Of a DNA stretch of 64,000 nucleotides, positions 39,419-48,737 are shown one piece after another. Every line of letters begins with the position of its first letter. The first letter of the stretch is position 1. Under the pieces are notes generated by a model. The model worked only from the letters and a program-made list of their open reading frames with translations, was not told the DNA's origin and ran no database searches. This DNA is from Gallionella sp. (GTDB taxonomy: Bacteria > Pseudomonadota > Gammaproteobacteria > Burkholderiales > Gallionellaceae): assembly GCA_028710525.1 (NCBI GenBank), contig JAQTTY010000001.1, positions 124,001-188,000 on the forward strand. The letters run 5' to 3'. The position numbers were made by a program, and so were the translations under genes.

Positions 39419-41086
39419 TCAACTCTCTTCCAATGCCGACACTTTCTTATACAGCCATCCACCAAGGTACAGGCTTGCGCCCAGTACGGCCAAGCTGGCG
39501 ATGCGTATCAGCGGGGTAGCGAGGGCGATGTCGTAGAGCAGGGCTTTGAATATCGAGGCAGCGAAGATCAGCAAGGATGATTGGCCGAGTATCTTGTCGC
39601 GGAATTTGAGAGACAGCATCAAACAGCCTAAGGCCAGCACGCCCCAGCTCAGTGAGACCAAGAAGCGGTTGTCGAACAGTTGCATCGCCCAGGCCATCAG
39701 CGCGATATGTCCCGCATACAGCGCGATCCTCGCCAACTCTTTCATGCCGACACGGTCGCGCAATAGATGGAAACCCAGATACAACTCGGCCGCGTAGCAC
39801 AGGCCCAGTAGTTGATGCGCGGCTACGTTGTTGTCATGGGGCAACGCATCGCCCACTAGCAGGCGGAAATAATTAGCGAGGAAGATCAGCGCCACGGCCA
39901 GCCACAGCGGTGTGCCCGGGGCTTTGGCATCGCCGCGTACATAGGCGTAGGCACCTAGTAACGGCACGACTAGCAGCCCTACCCAAGGTGCCCAGTGCGC
40001 CGAAACCGATTCGACATACACGGCATGCACCAACACCAAGGCGACATACGAGCTGAGCAGGATGCGTCCGCCGCTCAGGTCGCGTTTCAGCACGCGATAG
40101 ACGATGAAGTAGCAGGCCAGCAACACCGCCGCGCTGCCCACCGCGACCCAAGGTGCGATGGCGGGAACATGTGTATCGAGTATGTGATATTGGACGAAAT
40201 AGAACAGCACCAAGGCTGGGATATGCGCGTAGGCGGTGCGCTCCGACATATTCTCGATGCGCAAGCTGAATAGTGTGGCGGCGGTGACGAAGATGGCGAA
40301 GTGCACGGTCTGGAACACCAGCGCTTCCAGCCAAGCATCGCGCATCGTGGCACTCCACATCACATCGAAGATCACCAGCGCCAGATACATCGCCAGCATA
40401 TACACGGCGCGCTCGCGCACCCATAGTGCGAACACCGAGAACAGCACACTCCAGCAAGCGAAGTAGAGGATGAGATCGGTAATGCTGTAGCTATGGTCAC
40501 CGAGGAACAGCGGCGCAGTGTACGAGCCCAGCACCGCGAACAATGCATACATCTCGCTCATGAATAAACGGTTCAACCATAACGCGAGTAGACACACGGC
40601 CATGATGCCCGCACCGGCGGCAGTGGTGCCGAGTAGGTGGTAGTAGTTGTGCGCGCCATACAGTGCAAGGAACAGCACCACGATGCCGGTCGCCGGTAGC
40701 AGGCTGGCGTAATGCATGTCTTTCTCGCGCAGCAACAGCCCCGCGCCTATACACACCGCGCCGCCCAACATCGCCAGCAGCACTTGTCGCAGCGGCGTGA
40801 GCCAACCTGCGTCTATGGCCAACATCACCAGATACACCGAGGCCATCACCAACGCCGTCGCGCCCGCCCAACCAAGCAGATTAGTTACGGGGAAGGATGG
40901 TGCGCTAGACACGAAGGCCTTGCGCGCCAACGGTGGAGAAGAGGGTGGTGGCGCAGTGCGTGTGATCGGCTCAGGAGCTGCTGGTGCAGCGGCGCGTTTG
41001 GCCTGTGGCGAAGCGTTGTTATGTATCCACGCTTCTATCGCCGCGATGCGGGCATCGAGTTGTTTCAGGTGTTCGTCGTTATCCAT
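39419..41086 (-). CDS. DUF2339 polytopic membrane protein
   Basis: 555 residues. A short N-terminal coiled helix (EHLKQLDARIAAIEAWI), a Pro/Ala linker, then about 16 to 18 membrane helices; LLGWAGATALVMASVYLVMLA opens the membrane part, as in DUF2339. Function unknown in the family. I start at ATG 41086 because the 89-residue upstream extension lies antiparallel-free in toxin-gene DNA and is not DUF2339-like. Confidence 0.85.
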   Translation of the reverse strand: MDNDEHLKQLDARIAAIEAWIHNNASPQAKRAAAPAAPEPITRTAPPPSSPPLARKAFVSSAPSFPVTNLLGWAGATALVMASVYLVMLAIDAGWLTPLRQVLLAMLGGAVCIGAGLLLREKDMHYASLLPATGIVVLFLALYGAHNYYHLLGTTAAGAGIMAVCLLALWLNRLFMSEMYALFAVLGSYTAPLFLGDHSYSITDLILYFACWSVLFSVFALWVRERAVYMLAMYLALVIFDVMWSATMRDAWLEALVFQTVHFAIFVTAATLFSLRIENMSERTAYAHIPALVLFYFVQYHILDTHVPAIAPWVAVGSAAVLLACYFIVYRVLKRDLSGGRILLSSYVALVLVHAVYVESVSAHWAPWVGLLVVPLLGAYAYVRGDAKAPGTPLWLAVALIFLANYFRLLVGDALPHDNNVAAHQLLGLCYAAELYLGFHLLRDRVGMKELARIALYAGHIALMAWAMQLFDNRFLVSLSWGVLALGCLMLSLKFRDKILGQSSLLIFAASIFKALLYDIALATPLIRIASLAVLGASLYLGGWLYKKVSALEES

Positions 41087-41117
41087 GTTTCCCCCTGAAC
41101 TATTTACTGCAGAGTAA

Positions 41118-41447
41118 TTAGCGAGCCATGCGGCCCAGCAATATCGTTTGTAATTCGCGCCGACTATCAAGTACGGCCATGACCAAAACGCGATGATTTT
41201 CGACGCGGTAGATGATGCGCCAGGGCGCACTGTTGAGTTCGCGATATTGCGAGATGCCGGTGTCCAATAGTTCGGGAACGACGCGCCCTCGATTCGGCAA
41301 AGTCGCCAGCAGTTGAGCTTTGGCTTGCAGTCTGTCCAAGACATGCAGTGCATCTTCGAGATTGTCCTGCGCGATGAAATCGATGATCTCGGTCAGATCT
41401 TGCTGTGCCGTGTGCGTCCACGCCACTTGATAGGTTTTGTTAGCCAC
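41118..41447 (-). CDS. RelE/ParE-family toxin
   Basis: 109 residues. ParE fold: VAWTHTAQQDLTEIIDFIAQD, LPNRGRVVPEL and WRIIYRVENHRVLVMAVLDSRR. ParE toxins poison gyrase, RelE toxins cut mRNA; which applies cannot be decided. Overlaps its antitoxin gene by 8 bp. Confidence 0.9.
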   Translation of the reverse strand: MANKTYQVAWTHTAQQDLTEIIDFIAQDNLEDALHVLDRLQAKAQLLATLPNRGRVVPELLDTGISQYRELNSAPWRIIYRVENHRVLVMAVLDSRRELQTILLGRMAR

Positions 41448-41721
41448 GTTGTTTCTGTTGTTTCAGCAAGCTGGCGCGCAGCGAGTCAAACACTTTGCCT
41501 TGCGGGGTGACCTGTTCCTTGCGTGCATCGGCTTCGCCTTGCACCATCATCTTCAACATCAAAAAGGCTTGTTGCTGGGCACGATAGGTCGCGTAGTCCT
41601 GAACGACGGCGCTGGCCGAACCGTTCTGCGTCAGGATGATGTTTGCACCGCCGCGTGTCTCTTGTAGCAAGCGACTGGCGGAGGTCTTGAAGTCGGTCAG
41701 GCTGATGATCTGCTCTTGCAT
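41440..41721 (-). CDS. Phd/YefM-family antitoxin
   Basis: 93 residues. The N-terminal DNA-binding part reads ISLTDFKTSASRLLQE and ANIILTQNGSASAVVQDYATY, typical of Phd/YefM. The C-terminal tail is basic and would wrap the toxin. Expected to repress its own promoter. Confidence 0.9.
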   Translation of the reverse strand: MQEQIISLTDFKTSASRLLQETRGGANIILTQNGSASAVVQDYATYRAQQQAFLMLKMMVQGEADARKEQVTPQGKVFDSLRASLLKQQKQRG

Positions 41722-41801
41722 ATTAGGTCACCGAATAAGGTTCGAATACGGTCATTCTAATCGGGTGCGAGTAAAAGACAAAGTCGGTTGAATATTACGC
41801 C

Positions 41802-42599
41802 TTAAGGCATCTCCATCGCCTTGGGTATCTGATAGTCGGGGTAGCGTTTCTTGAATGCGACCAGTTCTTTCTTGGCTTCTTCTAGTTTGTCCACTTGTTG
41901 CAATGCTTTGATCTGTTTCAGCCAATCCTCGGGGTTGAGTGTCGCATCCTTAGCTTTGAGCAGCTGGTCGGCAATCACAGGTGTGGCGGCCATGCGCGCT
42001 GCGGGAGCCGCGCTGACTTGTCCGCTAGCCATGGCCTGACGTTCTTCCAAAGCCGCGACTTCATTGATCTTCGCTGTGCTGCGCAGATCGGCTAGGTCGG
42101 ACATAGCCACACTGGGCGCTGCCGGTGCCGGTGCTGCGACAGGTGCTGCTGCCATAGCCACTTTGTCTGCATCCTGTTTGGCATAGGTTGCTGCAGCCAT
42201 CTTCTTGCTGGTTTCGTTTGTCGTTTCGGTTTTGCGTGCGCGTAGCTTGGATTCTGCTTGAGTAACTGGCTCGGGCGCGACGCTGGTGGGCATAGGCAGG
42301 TTACGTTCCATCGCCACGCTCGCGACTTGCGGTGCTTGCATCAGTGCGTCGTCTTTCATCATCGCGGGCAGTTGTAAGCCAGCCATCACCATGATGAACA
42401 CGGTAGCGACCAAACCCAGCGGCATGGCCCAGCGACGTTTCGGCACGACAGCAGGTCGCGCATAAACGGCTCTATGCGCTTGGGCGAGGATGGCGGCATC
42501 TAGATGAGCGGGTGGCGCGATGTCATCCGCGTCGGCATAGGCGCGCGACAGCTCGCTCCCGCCTTTCAGATAGTCATCCAACTCTTTATCCCTACTCAT
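41802..42599 (-). CDS. Probable anti-sigma factor, single-span
   Basis: 265 residues. The cytoplasmic N-terminus (about 60 residues: DKELDDYLKGGSELSRAYAD) precedes one membrane span near residue 65-80 (WAMPLGLVATVFIMVMAGLQ) and an Ala/Pro-rich periplasmic part. It starts 4 bp inside the ECF sigma gene. No zinc HxxxCxxC motif is visible, so it is not a classical ZAS domain. Confidence 0.65.
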   Translation of the reverse strand: MSRDKELDDYLKGGSELSRAYADADDIAPPAHLDAAILAQAHRAVYARPAVVPKRRWAMPLGLVATVFIMVMAGLQLPAMMKDDALMQAPQVASVAMERNLPMPTSVAPEPVTQAESKLRARKTETTNETSKKMAAATYAKQDADKVAMAAAPVAAPAPAAPSVAMSDLADLRSTAKINEVAALEERQAMASGQVSAAPAARMAATPVIADQLLKAKDATLNPEDWLKQIKALQQVDKLEEAKKELVAFKKRYPDYQIPKAMEMP

Positions 42600-43168
42600 C
42601 GCAGACCTCTCAATCCATCGCGCAACTTGGCGACCGCGTAGCGCAATCGGCTCTTGGCCGTCTCAGTGTTCACGCCGGTTGCGGCGGCAATCTCCTCGAG
42701 TGACATGTCGGCCTCTTCGCGCAGCAGGAAAGCTTCGCGTTGCACGGCGGGCAGCGCAGCCACGGCGTTGACGATAGTCTCTATCACACGCTTGCGCGCC
42801 ACTTGTTCATCAGGCTCATCGTCAGACGCAGCGGGCAGTTGTTGCACCAGACTGTCACCCTCATCGTTCTCTGCATCCAGCGACAGCGCAGCTTCGGGCG
42901 TCTGGCGGATATGGTCTATCACACGGTGGTGCGCGATCTGGTATAGAAAGGTGCTGAACTTCGCGCTGGGCTGATAGCGCTCGCGACTGCGGATGAGATT
43001 GCTCCACACTTCTTGGAACAACTCATCCGCCAGACTTTGGTTCTTCACCAGCCGCAACAGGTAGCGGTATAGCCCGCCCTTGTGGCGGTGATACAGGACA
43101 TCGAAAGCCCCTGCATCCCCGTCACGATAGCGTTCCATCAAACTCTCGTCGGCCACCTCATTATTCAT
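42596..43168 (-). CDS. ECF-type RNA polymerase sigma factor
   Basis: 190 residues. Region 2: YRDGDAGAFDVLYHRHKGGL and ADELFQEVWSNLIRSRERY; region 4: LPAVQREAFLLREEADMSLE and EIAAATGVNTETAKSRLRYA. Between a VWA lipoprotein upstream and an anti-sigma-like gene downstream. Confidence 0.93.
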   Translation of the reverse strand: MNNEVADESLMERYRDGDAGAFDVLYHRHKGGLYRYLLRLVKNQSLADELFQEVWSNLIRSRERYQPSAKFSTFLYQIAHHRVIDHIRQTPEAALSLDAENDEGDSLVQQLPAASDDEPDEQVARKRVIETIVNAVAALPAVQREAFLLREEADMSLEEIAAATGVNTETAKSRLRYAVAKLRDGLRGLR

Positions 43169-43195
43169 GAGGCGGGAGTATAGGGGAGCAGATGG

Positions 43196-44974
43196 CTACT
43201 GTGCAGCAGGAATGCTATCCATCGCGACCGGTGTATGCGTCGAGAGCGACTGCGCCAGATCCACCAATCTCAGGAACTCACCGCGATAGCCGTAGCGATC
43301 AGTGCCGCGTGCTTCGTTAGCCAGTTGGGCGATGGCCGCGTAATCCATAGCGCCGGTATGCGTGCCGCCACGTAACTGCTGACCGAAGGCTGCGACTGCG
43401 GTAGCGAAGCGGAACTCGGATGAGGCCTGTGCGATGTTGCTCTTGATGTCCTGACGATACAGCGGCCATTGTGCCAAGCGCGACACCTCGCCATCAGGTG
43501 CTTTGTAGCGTAAGCGCAGATAGGCTAACTCGTCGCTTTTGGCTACGGTTTTGTTCAGCTCCTTGGCATAGCGCAGCGCATCTACGCTGCCAGGTGCACC
43601 TTTGAGTGTCAGCTCATACAGCGCGGTGACGGTATGGCCCGCGCCGACTTCGCCTGCATCCACCTTGTCGTTGTTAAAGTCTTCGCGTTTGAGCATGCGA
43701 TTCTCATAGCCGATCAAGCGATATTCACTCACCGCATCGGGGTTGAACTCAAGCTGTATCTTCACATCCTTGGCGATGGTCGCCAGCGTGGAAGTCATCT
43801 CGTTCACCAACACCTTCTGGCCCTCGTTGAGCGTGTCGATATAGCTGTAGTTGCCGTTGCCCGCATCGGCCAATTGCTCCATCAGCTGCTCGTTGTAATT
43901 GCCCGTGCCAAAGCCCAAGGTCGAGAGCGACACGCCGCCTTTGCGCTTCTCCGCCGCCATGCCTTTCAGCGCATCGAAGTTAGTGATGCCCACATTGAAG
44001 TCACCATCTGTCGCCAACATGATGCGATTGATGCCGCCCTTGATATAACCCTGTTGAGCCATGTCGTATGCCAGCGTGATACCCGCTGCGCCAGCCGTAG
44101 AGCCACCGGCAGTCAGCTCATCCAAAGCGGCCAAGATGCGCGCTTGATGATTGCCAGGTGTCGGTTCCAACACTACACGTGTACCCGAGGCATAGGTCAC
44201 TAGCGACACATGGTCTTGCGCACGCAGTTGCTTCACTAACAGCGCGAGGGAAGATTTCAGCAGTGGTAGTTTGTCGGCCGAGCCCATAGAGCCGGATACA
44301 TCCACGAGGAATACCAGATTGGCTGGTGGCAAATTGGTCTTGGCGATGTCCTGACCCTTGATGCCGATGCGCAACAGCGCGTGTTGTGGATTCCAAGGCG
44401 CTGGCGCGATCTCGGTATGCACGGCAAATGGTGCATCCCCCTTGGGCAAGGCGTAGTCGTAAGGGAAGTAGTTGATCAATTCTTCCACGCGCACCGAATC
44501 GGCGGGCGGCAAGCTTCCTGCGTGCAACATGCGGCGCACATTGGAATACGAACCGGTATCGACATCGATGCTGAATGTAGAGACCGGTGCTTCGGCGACC
44601 AGCTTGATGGGGTTCTCCGCAATCACACCGTAACGCTCACGATCTTGTTGCTGCACATAGTTGGGCGCGGGCGCGACGGTGCTAGGGTAGATGCTCGCAG
44701 CTTTGCCAGCCTCCATCATCTTCATCGCTGGCGCGTAGTTGGCACGCGCATCTTTCAGCAGCGCGCCCTGCGCCGAGACACGGTCGCGCTTAGTTTTGAT
44801 CTCATATTCGGCGGGAGGCACGCTGATCGCAGTCGGTGCGTTCACCGTTGCGACAGGCACGTCGATGCTGGTGGGTAGATTGGTCTGCGCGCTTATCTGG
44901 CTCTGCTCGTGGTTCACACACGCACTCAGTGACAGCAAGCAAGTCAGTAGCAGGGTAGGGGAATTGGGTTTCAT
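43196..44974 (-). CDS. VWA-domain lipoprotein (YfbK-like)
   Basis: 592 residues. Lipobox LLSLSACVNH, N-terminal YfbK region (FSIDVDTGSYSNVRRMLHAG, DSVRVEELINYFPYDY), then a VWA domain with intact MIDAS (LVDVSGSMGS, GGSTAGAAG, LATDGDFNVG), and a C-terminal DUF3520 part. ATG 44974 has GAGG at 6 bases and begins right before the signal sequence. The sigma gene starts 27 bp after its stop. Confidence 0.9.
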   Translation of the reverse strand: MKPNSPTLLLTCLLSLSACVNHEQSQISAQTNLPTSIDVPVATVNAPTAISVPPAEYEIKTKRDRVSAQGALLKDARANYAPAMKMMEAGKAASIYPSTVAPAPNYVQQQDRERYGVIAENPIKLVAEAPVSTFSIDVDTGSYSNVRRMLHAGSLPPADSVRVEELINYFPYDYALPKGDAPFAVHTEIAPAPWNPQHALLRIGIKGQDIAKTNLPPANLVFLVDVSGSMGSADKLPLLKSSLALLVKQLRAQDHVSLVTYASGTRVVLEPTPGNHQARILAALDELTAGGSTAGAAGITLAYDMAQQGYIKGGINRIMLATDGDFNVGITNFDALKGMAAEKRKGGVSLSTLGFGTGNYNEQLMEQLADAGNGNYSYIDTLNEGQKVLVNEMTSTLATIAKDVKIQLEFNPDAVSEYRLIGYENRMLKREDFNNDKVDAGEVGAGHTVTALYELTLKGAPGSVDALRYAKELNKTVAKSDELAYLRLRYKAPDGEVSRLAQWPLYRQDIKSNIAQASSEFRFATAVAAFGQQLRGGTHTGAMDYAAIAQLANEARGTDRYGYRGEFLRLVDLAQSLSTHTPVAMDSIPAAQ

Positions 44975-45094
44975 ATCATCCTCGCGGTTCATCGTCTGTT
45001 GATCGGCTAGCCCCGCGAATCTGCGGGACATGTCAGCTATAAACGTGGGGAAATGTGAAACGGGGTTAAAGCAGGTGAAATATATTTTTGGCGT

Positions 45095-45358
45095 TCAGGA
45101 GCCGCCGAACAGATCGTCCAATGGGTTCTTGCTTGCAGGCGCACTGGCGCTGACGCGTTGCCCGCTGAACTCCTCCTCGATGTTGTCGCGGTAAAAGCTC
45201 CAAGCCGCGCCGGAACTGCTTAGCCGCCGCCACAAGTCTTCGCCCACGCCTTTGTATTGCAACGTCTGGCCGTTATCGAGCTGCACCTGCAACACACGCT
45301 CACGTGCGTCATAGCCGATAGCGCGCAGCTTTCCCGAATTTATTTTTTTCATATCCAT
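45095..45358 (-). CDS. KTSC-domain protein
   Basis: 87 residues. KTSC domain: SGKLRAIGYDARERVLQVQL, LQYKGVGEDLWRRL. A domain otherwise fused to some lysyl-tRNA synthetases; function unclear. The longer upstream frame would run through a divergent promoter, so ATG 45358 (or 45352) is chosen. Confidence 0.8.
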   Translation of the reverse strand: MDMKKINSGKLRAIGYDARERVLQVQLDNGQTLQYKGVGEDLWRRLSSSGAAWSFYRDNIEEEFSGQRVSASAPASKNPLDDLFGGS

Positions 45359-45539
45359 GATGATGCCCCGCGTGTAGTAGCCTGTTTTACAATTGAGAAT
45401 ATTTGCGCCCAAGGAAATCCCTAGTCCAAATCTAAGGAAAGTCCGATTGCGTGCGGTTTGTGATTTCCGTATAAACCCGCCCGCCACCAATATTAATTTG
45501 GCGATAGGCAATCTTCAATCGACAAGTCAGGGATCAAAA

Positions 45540-45902
45540 ATGAAATTAACTTACGTAGGCGCGTTGCTCGTTGTAGCAACACTTTCAGGTTGTGCTTCTA
45601 TTCTCAATGATAAGACTCAAGCCGTGAATGTTTCTTCCTCTACCGGTGACGCAATCAAGGGAACCGTAAACGGCCAGCCATTCACAGCACCAGGCGTAGT
45701 GAATCTGACTCGTGAGAACAAGAACAAAGTCTTCGTGACTGAAACTGAAGGTTGCGCTAAGGAAACAGTTGCCGAGAAATCTGTAGACTCTAAATTCTTC
45801 ATCAACATTCTGAGTGGCGGTTCTTTCGGTTCTACAACCGATTACTCTACAGATAAGATGTGGCGCTATAGCGATAGCGTGGTTATCTCCTGCAAGAAGT
45901 AA
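45540..45902 (+). CDS. Small lipoprotein of unknown function
   Basis: 120 residues. Lipobox LSGCAS at residue 16-21, then ILNDKTQAVNVSSSTGDAIK and GVVNLTRENKNKVFV, a beta-rich domain resembling PEGA-like carboxypeptidase-regulatory folds. Its TAA shares a base with the ATG of the DUF4105 gene (taatg), so the two are coupled. Confidence 0.75.
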   Translation: MKLTYVGALLVVATLSGCASILNDKTQAVNVSSSTGDAIKGTVNGQPFTAPGVVNLTRENKNKVFVTETEGCAKETVAEKSVDSKFFINILSGGSFGSTTDYSTDKMWRYSDSVVISCKK

Positions 45903-47752
45903 TGCATTTTGTAAGACGTTTCAAGAAGGGCGGCTTGATTGCCGCCTTTTTTTTGCTGTTGCCGATAAGCGGAGCAGTATTCGGCGCGCCAGATAGTGCC
46001 GAGGTGGCCGAGCGCCTAAAGCTTGCTGCCCAGTCCGCGAAGATGTACCAAGCGCCTGTTTGGTCGGGTCTGCTGCATGCCGAAAATGGACATGCAAATA
46101 TCACCGATAAAGATTTTCTGCTTAGCTCGCCAGATTTTTCAGTCGAGCGCGAGATGCAGGCAACCATAGATTTTTTGTATCAAGGAGCAAGCAAGAATGT
46201 GTGTCGCTTCCCAGCTCGTTATTATTGGTTGAAGCAACAACTGAATGCGCCCGCGCTAGCCCTAGATAGTTGTCCGGATATTGCGGAGTTCCGCAAGAAA
46301 GCCCCGTTGGACGAGATCTCGCTGGTGTTCGCCAGTGAGATGATCTCGCAGCCATCAAGTATGCTGGGGCACGCATTCTTAAAATTCAGCGGCAAGAATG
46401 ATCAAGGCCAAGTGGTGAGTCATGCCATCTCGTTCTATACGGATGCAAATACTTACAATATCCCCAAGCTACTGTTCGATAGTCTGGTCGTAGGTAAGCA
46501 GGGTTACTTCAGTCTTTCCCCCTATGCTGAAAAGCAGCAACGCTATGTAGACGAGGAACAACGCAACGTATGGGAATACCAACTCAACTTGGACGCATTC
46601 CATAGAGAGTTGATACGCTTGCATATCCTCGAACTCAAGCAAGCCAAGCTCACCTATTATTTCCATAGTTACAATTGCGCGACGCTGATCAACTTCATCC
46701 TCTCGCTCTCCGGTAAGCCTATAGCCAATGACGTTTGGGTGACCCCGAAAGAGCTTATAAGAAATGCGGATGCAGCAGGATTGATAGCTGACACCCGCGT
46801 CACCACACCTAGTCGTTGGCTGTTTGCGGCGCTCTCGAATCAGGTCAGCACAGAAGAGCGGCGCGCAATCGTGCAACAAGTCAAACAAGGAGCGTTTGCA
46901 GATAACTCTGCTCAGGCTGGAACCGAGTACGCATTCATACGCTTGGAGTTGGCGCGCGCCTACAACCAGTATGCTTATCTTGCAGGTGAGCTGGATAAAG
47001 CACGCTGGCAGGACAACGAGCGTACATACACTCAGATCAAAGCAGCGCGTTATCCTGAGATGTCACTCGAATCCACGAGCCGTTACAACCCGCGCTATAC
47101 ACCCAAGGAAAGCCAGGTGTCGTTAGCCACTCAATACGACAGCAGCGGCGCATCGCTGGTGCTCGGTATGTTGCCGGTTTCGCATACGCTGAAAGATGAC
47201 AATCGTAGTTATGCCAGTGAAAGTAATTTGCAGTTATTTGATGTTGCGATCAAAACCTCGCTACGCAGCGGGAAGACGCAGCTGGATCACTTAACCATCT
47301 TCGATATGACCTCGCTCGTACCTTATGACGAAATCACCGGTGGGCTTTCTAGCCGTTTCCACATCGCCATCGAACAGCAATTGACTAATAGTCTGACATC
47401 GACTCAGGCTATGGTCCTGGGTGGCGCGGTGGGCAGGAGCAAGCGTATCTACGATGACATCGATCTATATGTATTGGCAGGGGGCGGAGCCGGAAGTACT
47501 GGAAGAAATGGATTCCTTTACACCAATATCGAGGCCGGGCTGATCTTGCGTGAAGTCTGGGATATGAAATCACTGCTTTCTTTGAGCAGAAATAACAGCC
47601 AGATAGAAACCGGCGCGCATTACAACTCGCTGAACTTTACGCAATCTAAATTCATTGATAGTACACACACCATACAGTTGGATTGGCGGCGCGATATGAG
47701 TACTTCCAGCCAGAAAAATATGGTGGCGATAAGGTTTAAGAAGTTATTCTAA
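45902..47752 (+). CDS. DUF4105 periplasmic/outer-membrane protein
   Basis: 616 residues. Signal peptide ending SGAVFGAPDS. The DUF4105 core holds FASEMISQPSSMLGHAFLKF and YFHSYNCATLINFILSL; the conserved His and Cys resemble a papain-like (NlpC-related) catalytic pair. The last ~200 residues look like a beta-barrel (alternating strands, terminal VAIRFKKLF). Could act on peptidoglycan or lipoprotein in the envelope; not proven. Confidence 0.8.
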   Translation: MHFVRRFKKGGLIAAFFLLLPISGAVFGAPDSAEVAERLKLAAQSAKMYQAPVWSGLLHAENGHANITDKDFLLSSPDFSVEREMQATIDFLYQGASKNVCRFPARYYWLKQQLNAPALALDSCPDIAEFRKKAPLDEISLVFASEMISQPSSMLGHAFLKFSGKNDQGQVVSHAISFYTDANTYNIPKLLFDSLVVGKQGYFSLSPYAEKQQRYVDEEQRNVWEYQLNLDAFHRELIRLHILELKQAKLTYYFHSYNCATLINFILSLSGKPIANDVWVTPKELIRNADAAGLIADTRVTTPSRWLFAALSNQVSTEERRAIVQQVKQGAFADNSAQAGTEYAFIRLELARAYNQYAYLAGELDKARWQDNERTYTQIKAARYPEMSLESTSRYNPRYTPKESQVSLATQYDSSGASLVLGMLPVSHTLKDDNRSYASESNLQLFDVAIKTSLRSGKTQLDHLTIFDMTSLVPYDEITGGLSSRFHIAIEQQLTNSLTSTQAMVLGGAVGRSKRIYDDIDLYVLAGGGAGSTGRNGFLYTNIEAGLILREVWDMKSLLSLSRNNSQIETGAHYNSLNFTQSKFIDSTHTIQLDWRRDMSTSSQKNMVAIRFKKLF

Positions 47753-47871
47753 GGTCTTGAGACTGCATGCAGGATGACCTTTAGTCGGTTTTGGCAGCAA
47801 TGATTCTTCTTTAACGAATCGCTGCGCCATGCAACAATCCGTGCTGCACTCAATAACCAATCTATCGGACT

Positions 47872-48669
47872 ATGGATAACCTGATCGAAGTCAAAGACCT
47901 GCATCACTCCTACGGTGCCCGCGAGGTGCTAAAGGGTATCAATCTCACTATTCCGCGCGGCAAGATTGTCGGCATCATGGGGGCCAGCGGTAGTGGGAAA
48001 TCCACGCTGCTGAAACACTTCACCGGCCAGCTCTCGCCCTCCAAGGGCAGTGTGAAGTTCAAGGGCCAGTCGCTGAGCGGCTTGAGCAATACCGAGCTAT
48101 ACAAAATCCGTTTGCAGATGGGCATGATGTTTCAGGTCAGCGGCCTGTTCACCGATATGTCGGTATACGACAACATGGCGTTTCCGCTGCGCGAGCATAC
48201 GCAGATGCCGGAAGAGTTGATACGCGATTTGGTCTTGATGAAGCTACATGCGGTGGGTCTGCGCAACGCACGTGATTTGATGCCTAGTGAATTGTCCGGC
48301 GGTATGGAGCGCCGCGTGGCTTTAGCACGCGCCATTGCGACCGACCCAGAACTAATCATCTACGACGAACCTTTCGCCGGTCTCGATCCGATCTCGCTCA
48401 ATACCATCGCCAACCTCATCCGCAAGCTGAACGACGCGCTGGGCACTACTTCAGTGGTAGTGACCTATGACTTGGCCGAGTCACTCAAGATTGTCGATTA
48501 CATCTACTTCCTGCACCTCGGTAGTGTCGTGGCTAAAGGCGAAGTCAAAGAGATGCTGGATTCGCAGGACCCGTATGTGCGCCAGTTCTTGGACGCAAAG
48601 GCGGAAGGCCCGATCTCCTTCCAATACCCCAGCAAGCCCTATACTGAAGACCTTAATATGGTCGTGTAA
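47872..48669 (+). CDS. MlaF-like ABC ATPase, orphan, H-loop His replaced by Tyr
   Basis: 265 residues. ATPase of the phospholipid transporter Mla: Walker A GASGSGKSTLLKH, Q-loop MMFQVSGLFTDMSV, FPLREHTQMPEEL, signature LSGGMERR, Walker B LIIYDEPFAGLDP, and the C-terminal VRQFLDAKAEGPISFQYP, all MlaF-like. The switch loop reads VVVTYDLAES, with Tyr for the conserved His. mlaE, mlaD, mlaC and mlaB are not in the window, and a terminator follows. Confidence 0.82.
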   Translation: MDNLIEVKDLHHSYGAREVLKGINLTIPRGKIVGIMGASGSGKSTLLKHFTGQLSPSKGSVKFKGQSLSGLSNTELYKIRLQMGMMFQVSGLFTDMSVYDNMAFPLREHTQMPEELIRDLVLMKLHAVGLRNARDLMPSELSGGMERRVALARAIATDPELIIYDEPFAGLDPISLNTIANLIRKLNDALGTTSVVVTYDLAESLKIVDYIYFLHLGSVVAKGEVKEMLDSQDPYVRQFLDAKAEGPISFQYPSKPYTEDLNMVV

Positions 48670-48688
48670 ATCGTCCTCTGTAGAAATG

Positions 48689-48719
48689 AAAAGAGCCGCG
48701 TATCTCGCGGCTCTTTTTT
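48689..48719 (+). terminator. Rho-independent terminator after the MlaF-like gene
   Basis: Stem aaaagagccgcg / cgcggctctttt around a tatct loop, followed by further T. Placed right after the ATPase, which is thus transcribed alone. Confidence 0.93.
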
Positions 48720-48737
48720 GTGGCTAAAAAGCAGGGC

